Shown in pieces: positions 10,901-22,900 of a DNA stretch of 64,000 nt. Below the pieces are notes generated by a model that had not been told where the DNA came from, ran no database searches, and worked only from the letters and a program-made list of their open reading frames with translations. Each line of letters opens with the position of its first letter. The first letter of the stretch is position 1. The DNA comes from Nematopogon swammerdamellus (lineage: Eukaryota > Arthropoda > Insecta > Lepidoptera > Adelidae), in assembly GCA_946902875.1 (NCBI GenBank), contig OX336340.1, forward strand, positions 9,529,566 to 9,593,565, written 5' to 3'. Made by a program: the position numbers and the translations under genes.

Positions 10901-13900
10901 CTTCTCACAAATGCCCGGTTGATGCGTCGAGCAAGTACTCGATGCAAGTGCAGATACGTCCACCTGAGCTGCTTCCGTAATTTTTTCTTTGAGTTCTTTC
11001 AAGTTTTCCACCGGGACCCGTAAACTTTTTCTTTTAAATAGCCCAAATGATAAAAATCTAACGGATTTAAATCCGGTGATCTAGGCGTCCGATTCATCTG
11101 TGGGGATACAAGAGGCTATGAGGGCGAAATTATCTTGAGTTTCTGCAACAGGAGCTTCACAGCCTTTTAGAAGATGTACCATTGGACATACGGAGGGAGA
11201 TGTGGTTGCAAAATGATGGCTACCCAGCCCATTACGCTAGAGAAGTGCGTAATTTTTCGGTTTCCGTATCCCGTACGGATGCCTATTACTAAGCCTACGC
11301 CGTCTGTCAGTCTGTCTGTCTGTCCGTCCGTCCGTCTGTCCGAGGTCTGTATCTCTTGAGCCCGTTGAAATTTTCACAGAAAATGTGTTATTATGGCGGA
11401 TATAACAACAAGTAATAAAAAATAGAAAAAGTAAAAAATTAAGAGGGGTTCCCATTCCCATACAAGAAACGAGTTTTTTTTGTGGTGCGGAAACCTCGGT
11501 GCGCGAGTCCGACTCGCACTTGGCCGGTTTTTTTAAGATGAAGCATATCCTCACAGATGAATCGGTCGTCTAGATCACCGGATTTAAATCCGTTAGATAT
11601 TTATCATTTGGGCTATTTAAAAGAAAAAGTTTGCAGGTCCAGGTGGAAAATTGATAGAGCTCAAAGAAAGATTACGGCAGATTATCGTGTGAAAGCCTTA
11701 CTTTTCGTGAATGTTTGACAAAAACTAGATTTAAGAAAATCTTACATTTGTACTTGTGGCATTTAAAAAAATGAGCTTAGGGAGAACATTTTTGTTTTTA
11801 CAAAAATGGCAATATCTCAAAAACTAAGCCATTTTTACTAAACCTAAAATTAGATTTTCTGAGAGGTAATTAGCAGGCCTATCAGCTGTCGAAGGATTAT
11901 CGTCGGTTTCTGGGACACCCTGTATAAAGGTAAAGGTAAAGGTAAATAAAGACTGTTGATCTTAATAATAGAAAAATCTATCCTCAAATTGTTTTTACTC
12001 TACATTTGGTACCTAGTAAGTAAATAATTATTTCATAAAAAAATACTTTGAAATCATAATTATTATTATATGCCATGGTAGCTTACGTTCACGACTTTCC
12101 CAAATTTACGTGGAATTTCCCAAGAAAGCTACGCTGGAAATACTAACCTTATGTACTAGCGCGTCATTCTTATATTCGAAGCGGAAATAAAAGCTCACAA
12201 CGTGACGTGTCGGTGTTTCCTATGTTCCTGCCTGTTTGCGGAATGTGCTCCTCCTCCAACGCAGGAAACGCGAATGCACATAATAGCAAAGTAGAAATGT
12301 TACCTTTTTTTTATGTAATCCGGTATGGGTGCTCAGTCGAAGGGGCCAAAGCGCATGCTTCGACTAGCCAATATCACTTCCGAGAAGTTAGGTGCCATAC
12401 CGGAGACTTCCCTGGATTGCTGGCTATACTGGACTAGAGGAGAACACAACCGAGGCTGCTATGCGGCCATCTTACATCCAGTACGGTGGTACCAACCCAG
12501 TCGGCTACAATTTGAGCCTACCACCTAGTAAGGGGCAAGGGAAGGGACCTACAGTTTTACACCGGTTCCGAATGGTGAAGCAGCAGGTGTAGCCTACACC
12601 TTCTACACCGTGTAGGTATGCACGTAAATTTTTTCGTCAGAAAAAACTCATTGGTACACGGCGACCGGATTCGAACCACGGACCTCTCGCATGAGAAGCC
12701 GATGCCCAAACCACTCGGCCACCCGCGCCGCTTGGCGTCTAGGTGTTTGTGGTTTTATCGTGGCTTATCGAACTTGAGCAGAACCCTTCGGTAGATTAAT
12801 GCCACTAAAACGATACCTAAATTTGGCCTTCAATCATTCAAAGTCTAATGGAAAAACTTCTTATAATTCATATTCCTAATCAGCAAAACTTTGCGGTTCG
12901 TGTTTCGAAGCTACGTAAAAGGGTACTTTTACGTGTTCAGTGTTTATTTGGGTTTTTTGTTCAGTGGCCCTGGACTAGAGCCTTTTCAATACTCTTCAAT
13001 AGAGCCTTTTGAGTAATATGTCACATAAATGGTGTAGGCGGGTTCTTGTTTTTTTTTTTTCTTCATTTAAATTAGATCAGTCGTTGACTTGGGACATTAG
13101 CATGAGGTGGGTGGCGCTAACGGTTTATCATTCATTATTTTATTAGTGATCATTTTACAGTAATGATTAGTAATTCTATGGGTTCGATGATCTTGTCGCG
13201 TCGCCTGGTCTCGGATCGTCTATGAATACGGTTGACCTGAATGGTGAATGCAGGAACTAATATTTTTTTTTGCAATAAATAATTTCAATGAATCATTCAT
13301 TGGCGTTTCACAAATCATATTGTAATACAATTTGTAGCTAGCTCGTTTCACTGGAGAAACCTGTGGCAGTGATAGATGGATTTTGATTTTTAGTAAAAGT
13401 ATACCTACTTAAAATATATATTTTATCTTCTTCCTCAATACAGCAACCGAGGATGGAAAAAACATTTGAATATGCACGTAAATTATGAATATGTCAGTCC
13501 TAAGATGTTTTCCAAGAAATACGACTTAAGTATAAAAACAATTTAGGCATCTCATTTGCATTTACAATGGACATAAATGCTAACCAATAGGCAAAATTAA
13601 AACACGCCCTGTATAAAATACCTATCAATCTTGTCAAAGAGAATTATTAATGTCCATACACCACGTCAGACATCACAGCACAGTGATGTCATCTATGATA
13701 TTAGTAGGTCACAATCGTTAAATCAGTGAAAGAACGATTGACCTATTAAGATAAATTATCAATCTTAAACTATAGTTACCTCTAGCTCTCAAACTGCATT
13801 TTAACACTGTATGCGGTCATTGATGTATATTATTATTAGAGATATGCCCATCCCATATATATGCACATCGATGTATGCGGTGCATAAATTATGTAGTTAG

Positions 13901-16900
13901 TCAAAAAGTATTTTTATCAAAGACGTTAAAAAAAATCCTGCGACGTTTCTTGTTCTTTGAGGGCGCAATCGAACCGGATTGTAAAAAAAAATATGACAAA
14001 TACAACTCCATACGAAAGATTAATAAAGAATATAAAAATTCACAGATTTCGTGCCTTACACGATTATCGAGCACATTGAAAATGAATCTACGGAATTCGA
14101 AAAAATATTGTCGCTGAGCGACACGAGAAAGTCGGGACAAGGAAAAGGTTAGTTATGTTCTGATGATGGAGCCGGAAGGAAGCCATAGGAACTCTTAAAC
14201 TACACATGATAAATCCACCATATTTGGGCTCGCTGGATATAGGAATAGAAAGAAAGAAAGAAAAACGTTTATTCAGCTAAAACTATAAAATAACAAAACA
14301 AGATTATAAAAATAAAAATGTAATAAACATTTTTTTAGCAGACACAGCACGATGCAAAACCTAACAAGTAGGTAGTTGCGGCTGGTTTTAAGTCTGCCCC
14401 CTTGCCCTGCTCCCCAATATAGGAATAACGGTTAGTTAGGTTAGAAATGCGTCGCTACGCGACGCATCTTCTAACCTAACCTATATTCTTATCTTCTATA
14501 TAATTATATTATATTTTTATATTTGATATTTATTAATTTGTTACATTAGTTAGATATAATGTCAAGCTTATCTCTTTTTCTGTCTAAATTTTAGTTTACA
14601 TTTTTTAAGCTGCTTGTGTTTTTGAAAAATAATAAAATATATATACTTAAATGTAACATTTTTTTTTACTTTGTTGAATTAATTTCCAATGCGACGCATC
14701 ATCTAACCTAACCTATATTCCTATATATATTCCTATATCCAACGAGCCCAAATATGGTGGATTTATCATGTGTAGTTTAGGAGTTCCTATGGCTTCCTTC
14801 CGGCTCCATCATCAGGACCCTGGAAATAACATATGATTAGAGTACTTGCGAAGAAAAATCCAACGAGCCCAAACACGGTCGATTTATCATGTGTGGTTTA
14901 GGAGTTCCTATGGCTTCCTTCCGGCTCCATCATCAGACCCCAACTAACCTTTTCCTTATCCAGATTTTCTCGTGTCGCTCAGTGACAATATTTTTTCGAA
15001 TTCCGTAGATTCATTTCCAATGTGCTCGATAGTCGTGTGAGGCACGAAATCTGTGAATTTATTTTTTCAAAAAGGTTGAGTTACATACTCGTCTTTTTTT
15101 TACAAAGACGATTACAAGTTTGTAATTTCACTTTGTGGAGCTTTTATTCTATACTTATTTAAATCTCCTCTCTTTAAATTGTACAAAAGAATTTTCTTTC
15201 CCAAATTAAATCCTGAACTGAACCCCTAAAAGTGCGGAGCATCTTGCGCCCGTCGTGTCGCGTCGTCAGTCGTCGTCGTCGCGGTGGTCGAAGACTACAC
15301 GCGCATACATAATCGACGACGACGACGACGCCGCGACGGTGTTGGGAGCTGGATGTTTTTAATGGCGGCATCTACATTCTGCTCGGTAGCAGCCATCGAC
15401 TTATGATTTATTTTATTAGCTTAGACGTAGCAAATCGCTACCGCATCAGTATTGAAATGAGCTTGCGGAATATTATTTTGATCTATTATTAAGTTAACAT
15501 ATTATGTTTTCAATAGAAACTTTAGTTGCTGTTTGCGAAGCCGGAAAACAATTTGGCAGCTGCCTGTGCGAATCGTCTGGGGACAGCCGAGCCGTTCCTC
15601 CTCCAACGCGTCAGAATGTAGCGAGTGTTCTGGGGGCCTTTACGCAGTCGTCGGTGTCCATTATCCGTGGTGCCCATCTCAGAGTGCCCTCGTTCATCTC
15701 GTTCAATAGGCGCCGACGACATTGGTGCACCGCTACAATCCCGGCTCAATATTTGTTTATACATTATATACACGGTGTTGCAACCCCAACCGTAAAACCC
15801 GAAAGGGGGTGATTCTGTACGTGAAATAGAAGAACTTTTGTTCTACGACTTTTTAATTTGAAGAAAAAAAATTTTTTTTCTCCATACATTTTGAGAATAG
15901 GCATTTAAAATTTGTATGGAAAAAATATTTTTTTTTGTTTCAAAAAATTTTTTTTCGCCAAGGAGGTTGTTTTGTTTCACATATAGAATAACCCCCTTAT
16001 GTCAGTTAAAAATATTACGGGGGCAACTGCAACACCGTGTATAAGGTCTTTCAAAATTTGTTAATAGTACGCTAAGGGGGGTTCTGTATCATATAGGGAG
16101 TATAACCTATATAAAAATTTTTGGACCTTGGGCTTTTTTTTTATGTGAAATATTTTTTTATGTATTTAAATAAAAAATAGGTGGTTGATTTTTATAGCCT
16201 AATCGATTCAGTTTCATAACAGTAACAAAAAAGTCTTCATTACCATTATTATGTAACACGTGTAAGTTGGTAAAAAAATCAAATTATTTCTATTCCATAC
16301 TAATAAAACTAAAATAGTGGTTTTTCACAATTTCTGAAAGAAAGAGATCTATGTGTTGGAAGACTTTTTTGTTCCTGGCATGAAACTGAAACGATTAATA
16401 AAATTTTTTTTTTACATTTTACGTTAAACTATTTTGTTTTTTGTAAAAAAAAATTCTTTGTTCTTCAAAAGTGATCTATTTCCGATACAGAACCCCCCCT
16501 TAGCGTCTAAGAACTAATTTTGAAAGACCTTATAGTATATAGGTTTTTTACTTTAAGATTTAGTTTAGATGTAAATAAATAGTTATTAATCTGGTTGTCT
16601 ATACCTTTAAGATATGACCTAAAAGCGTACCTATCCATATCTACTTAATACAATTTGTTAAACGTAGGTGAGCACTAAGAACGTATTTTTGAAAATTCAT
16701 ACCCTAGAAAGGGGATAAAATTATGGATTGAATAACGTAATTTTTTAAGTTATAAATGTGAAAATTGGTGTTTAGGTTACTGTTGATCTGAAAATTCATA
16801 CCCTATCTATAGGAAGGTTAATTAGGGGGGACGAACTTCAAATTGTATTGAAGTTCGTCATTTTTTAGAGAGAATAAATATTGCACAATGCCGTGAGCGA

Positions 16901-19900
16901 AGCCGCGGACAAAAACTCGTATGTATATGTATAATAAAAAAATAAAAAAATATTATGTGCATAATTCTTTGACACTAACATGATAACGAATTTTCTGTAA
17001 CGATCTTTGGGTAATCTGACACTTATTTCGCTAATCCACTACAAGCGTGGAATTACCACAGCGATAGTTATTCAGCGATTATTCCGAAGACAACAATATA
17101 CGAAAGAGTAGTGACTAGTTATAGTTCGAGACACGTAAATAGTGGTAGCTATCGCCGCCATACAAAACATTTATGACGTCGAGCAAGAGCTCTATTTATC
17201 TGCCTCGAACTATAACCATGTGTGCGGACTGCGGAGTGGAGTGGAGCCGTAGGGTTACCAGCTGCCATTTTGTGTTTTAGAGGATTTGATGAGATGAAAT
17301 AAAGGACCAATGATGGAAATAAAGGGCACCATTTTGTTTTCAATAAAATTATGTGGCATCAGTAGTATAATTTAATAATAAAAAGAGCAATTAGAATGTA
17401 TTTCCCATGCGCATTCGCATGCGTAAATGTTTCCCAAATAAATAAGGGACGAAGTATTGTCCTCTATTCTTGATTTCAAAATATAGGACAAGATTCGTTT
17501 TTACGACTGAAAATGGGGACATCCTTTAAAATAGTGGACGTTGGCAACCCTAAGTGGAGGTGTAGAAAAGTATAGGTAAGTACAAGAACAAAATGTTCTT
17601 GGGTAAGTACATGAATGATGATGGCCATTCGCATCGATGAAGAACGAATGCTGGTGGTGTGTTTGCTTGAAGAATTAAGCTCACGGAGGAGTTGCCGCGC
17701 TACTGTTTGTGTATTCAGCCAGGTGGGCATTCTTAGTGAACGTAACGTCAGTATTTACGCTGCGAAGGCTGGGGAGTTTCCAAATCCAAACATTATACAA
17801 AATATGAAAACAATATTAGAATCTACTAAGTGTGGTTCAGTTTGGGTTCAGAAATTGCCGAGTAAATGGTGGACAAAAGTGTACACTTTTAGTGAATCAA
17901 TCATGCAAAGTGGCACGCTCAATGTGATTCTAAAGTGAAGATGGATGACAAAAACCTATGCAATGTTCACCACAGCTTGAGATATTGCTCATCACTGCTG
18001 TACCTACATCAATATGAAATAGTGTAAACTGGGCATAATAGCAATACATAGAATCAAATGTAGCAGAATCTTCGAAGATCTTATTTCCCCGAAGTAAACA
18101 GAGTAGTCAAAATAATGTTCTTCAATAAGTCGTCACTCGTCTCGTCACACAAACAGTGTGCTCTTCACATGCTAATTCCGAGAAACCATTAGTGTTGTCA
18201 TCTGTGCGGAGCTACATCAGTACATCACTAAGAACACAGCATGCCAGCATCTAGCACCATCCTATCACACCTACATAGTACTTAAATACTTTGCATAATT
18301 TTGAAATTAAAACCAGGTAGGTAGGTAGTTAGGTACTCAAATCTTGCCTGTTCTAGTGGTAATGCGAGAAAAGTGGAACCTTATACATTTTCGTTCATCT
18401 GCATTTAAACAAATCAGTTCAAACTAGGGCTGAATCCCAATAAATGCATAGCTAAGTTTTTACGGCCGTGTAACATACGTCAATATATGAATATCCTCGC
18501 ATAACTCGCGAGCCACTTATCGATTTACATACGGTTTTCACCTTAAATATTCTGTCACTGTTCAAGATGGTTTTAGGCACAAAATCTAACTATACAAATT
18601 CTCAAATCTAACTACGTCATCGGTGGCCTGAGCTGTGATCAAAAAATTACGCGAAGCAAAGCCTAGGGCAAAGCTAGTAAATAAATAAACCTGAGCAACG
18701 ACAGCGAAATGTCTCTACAATATAGGAATTTTCCGCAATGCCAAAGTCTCTAGCTAACTGAACAATAAGCAATTATGTACCTTCTTACCTCAGCATGCAT
18801 AAACTTTGCTCGAACGAGCATAGCAAATGAAAACTGAAAACATACGTACGGCAGAGCCACGTGACCTGATATGGCTGCCACCAGCTCTGTCCCGCACTCT
18901 ATGAATCATATTATTTTATGTAAGTAAAGCCTTCGTTCTACCACAATTCGTAAAACGGCATGGAAACGCTACGACAGAATGAACATGGAATGAAATAATT
19001 TTAATAACTTTTTTTTTGCATGCACTATTGCTTTTTTTTTCATTAAATAATTTGTTATATTATTATTATACCATTATTAATGAACGAACTCTTGAAAATA
19101 TTGACTTATAACCTCCAGAACTTTTATAAAAACATTAAATAACTATACCTACATATTTCCTAATGTATTTTATATGGACGGCGACGTTCATTCGTATAAG
19201 CTGTGAGCAGCAGTAATTACGCATGTTTTTTCCACGATCGACGCGTGAGCGTCAGTTTGTCGCGTCGCTCCACAGGGTCATCACAGCCCTGAAGGTGGAC
19301 CAGCGCTACCATCTGGCGATAGCTGTCGGACGTGTCGGACCTTCTGTCTGACCCGATATTCACCATATATCCGTGTACCGACCGAGACTGGACGTCTCGT
19401 CGTCGTCGAACCGCCGCGCCTCCGCCGCCGCCGCCATCACCGCTCGCCGATTTCATGCGAGACAACAGCATCGTCGGGTGACTCAGTCATGATTATGAAC
19501 TTTCGAATTTCGAATGTTGTGCCGTTAACAATCAGGTATCATTCCGTGTGCCATGCAGTGCAGTGCAATTTGGCAAAAATGGTAAATATCGCGATGTTGC
19601 ATGATTTATTCTGTCGTGTCGATATATTTTTATCTCCTCTGCGTTGTTGTTGTTGTCGCGTGCAATGTGTCTTGTGCTGCCGTCTCGCGTCGGATTTGAT
19701 AAGCGTTGGTTATGGCCGGCTGGCGGCTGCCCCTTGGCCTTTCCTTGCTCTAATACTAAGATTAGGTACTTACTTCGATAAAATATGAATGCAAAATAAA
19801 GTTTCAATTCTTTAATTCAAATTTAATTTTACTTATACCTACAGCGTATTTCGTTAAACATATTCATGTTATTTGTGTGAAGTGTTACACGCGCCTAATT

Positions 19901-22900
19901 CTCTAAAGTCGTTCCGAGGTTAACTGATGATTAGACGAACCAACAGCCACCCACCTTTATTTAGCAGGACAATTATAGCATTATTACTCGCATGTCGTAT
20001 ATTATGTAAGTAGGCAAAGGTTTCGCTATCAACAGGTACAGCGAGCGACTCTACCTACAGTCCGCGCGCGAGCTCCGAGGAATCGGTGTTTGTGGAAATT
20101 AATTTATTATAGAATTTGTATAGAATTTTAATAATATACATTTGTATAATATTACTCGCCTAGTATAGTATAATCATCACAAAATGTGAATCTCCATAAA
20201 AATTCTATACAAATTCTATAATAAATTAATTTCCACAAATACCGATTCCTCGGAGCTCGCGCGCGGACTGTATGCTCTACCTGCCAACACAATTTCTCAA
20301 TGTGTGCACAAAATTAGCTCGTCTGTTTGATGCAACTTTGGTGTTAATCTTTAGAACAAAATGTCAGTACTGAACGCTTCTTACGCCATATGAAAAAGAC
20401 ATTTTAAATTAAATAAAGTGAACTTTGGGATTTCAAGTTTTCACATAACGAACATTGCGTATTTAAGCCTATTCTAAGAATTAAAAAAATATTCTGTACA
20501 GCTACGCGTAAAGGTTGACTTATCACTATGAGTGACTTCTTCCAGTCAATCTAAAAGCGAGGAGTGCTAAACAAAATGTTCCTAAGTGTTTCATAACTTT
20601 TTCGTTGCTCACGTTGCAGTAGTGCATGCGGTCGCCCGCCACTCGCCACGCTCGCAAATAAACCTAGAAAGCCGAGCAGCCGGTGTGTGGGTGTCGGTCG
20701 GCAAACCACTTTATAAGCCACGTGAGTGGGTGCTGTTGTTTTGGTAATTTATAGTGGATTATGCAGCGATCGCTATCGATCAAATTGATTGACGCTATCA
20801 GACCGAAAGAAGAAAGGTTGATTTAAAAATTTAAATATATTTTATACATTATAATTAGTTGCAATAACATACTATTATGATAAACATTTTATTCTGATTG
20901 CCTTGAGAGCACAAATAATACTAAATAAGCGGCAAAAATTCAATAAATGTCACGATAGTATGGAAATGTTTGCACAACTGATCGAATGATTTAATAAGTT
21001 TATTAGGTTCGATTTCACGACAGATATGTGCTCACTTTCAATAATTTATGTAAATCGATTTTGAACATTACCTTTCAAAACACAGTCCATACTCTCAAAT
21101 TAAATTCAATGCGCACTGTGGGAACCAAAATCAAACCCATCTTAAAATAAGCAATCTATACATATAATAAAATCGTAAAGGTAAGAAAGTCTGTACATTG
21201 GATGTATTCGGAAAAAAACTAACCAGGGTGGCTTAAAATGAGATTCTGAACATGTTAGAACAGTTTTTAAAATTTTTGTTTGTTTGTTTGTTTGTCTGTA
21301 CGCGCATCACGCAAAAACCACTGAACGGAATTAGACGAAACTTTGTATAGTGGCAGTTTATATGCCGGGTTAACATAATACGTAAAAAAAAATAACAAAA
21401 ATAAAAAAAAAATTAAACAATTATAAACATTATTGCGCGTTTCAAATCACGTAGTCCAAAGTACATAATTATATCTTGAGAACTGGCAGCAAATACAATT
21501 TGAATAAAATATCCATTCGAAATTCAAAAATAAGTAGATACAACGAAAATGACAGTTCTTCTTTTTTATAACTTGAACACAATAGTCTATACATATCTAT
21601 TCTTTCTATACATATAATAAAATCGTAAATGCAAAAATGCCTACTTGTACGCGCATCTCGCAAAAACCACTGAACGGAATTTGACGAAACTTTTTATAGT
21701 GACAGTGGGGATTAACATAATAATTAAAAAATATAATAAAAATCACGTAATCCAAAGTAAAGGTAAAAAACAATTTCAAATGTTATGTTGACAACGGACA
21801 ACTGTCATCTCGACGTGAGCTGGCCGGTAACAAATTGTTTGATAAATAAATAATAATAATTTTAAGTCTAAGTAATGTCGCTGTCATTGGTGCAATACAA
21901 TTTATATATCTGTTGCCCGCGACTTCGCTCGCGTGAAATTCGTATTTCAAAAAAAGAAAATAAGTAACTAAAGGCGGGGCCGAAGGCGGATCTGCACTCA
22001 CGTAAACGATATTCTTTCTCGATGAAAGTAACTAAGGGCGAGGCGGAAGGCGGAGCTGAGTTCAGGAAGAAGAAAAAAAATTCTTGAAGAAAGTAAGTAA
22101 CTAAGGGCGAGGTCGAAGGCCGAGCTCTATTCTGGAAGACCATAAACCTTCTCGAAGAAAGTAAGTAACTATCGGCGAGGCCGCAGGCCGAGCTGCGTTC
22201 AGGAAGAAGCTAAACCATCTTGAAGAAAGTAAGTAACTAAGGCGAAGCCGAAGGCCGAGCTACGTTCTGATAATTGCAAAAAAACCATCTCGAAGAAAGC
22301 AAGTAACTATGGGCGAGGCCGAGCTGCGTTCAGGAAGAAGCTAAACCATCTTGAAGAAAGTAAGTAAATACGTTCTGATAATTGAAAAACCATTTCGAAG
22401 AAAGCAAGTAACTAAGGGCGAGGCCGAAGGCCGAGCTGCGTTCAGGAAGAAGCTAAACCATCTTCAAGAAAGTAAGTAACTAAGGGCGAGGCCGAAGGCC
22501 GTGCTCTATTCGGGAAGACCTTAAACCATCTCGAAGAAAGCAAGTAACTAAGGGCGAGGCCGCAGGCCGAGCTGCGTTCATGAAGAAGGTAAACATTTTT
22601 GAAGAAAGTAAGTAACTAATGCGAGGCCGAAGGCCGAGCTACGTTCTGATAAATGATAAACCATCTCGAAGAAAGCAAGTAACTAAGGCCGAGGCCGAAG
22701 GCTGAGCTGCGTTCAAGAAGAAGCTAAACCATCTCGAATAAAGTTAATTAATATAGTTAATTTTGAGTTAATTTAATTTAAATTTTATTATAAAGTCCAC
22801 GTTTCTGACGGCAAATATACCGTGCATCCTAGAACCTCGCGGTTATTCCCGGCTGGATGGCACGAGGCCCGATGCTATCACCTTAGTGCCATGGACTAAG

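Noticed and set aside
12655..12729. tRNA gene on the minus strand
   Set aside because: A and B boxes are good, but the acceptor and T stems do not pair, and repeat body follows; it is a tRNA-derived SINE.
15504..15812. 102-codon plus-strand ORF
   Set aside because: An antisense ORF of similar length overlaps it and no domain or splice signal supports either.
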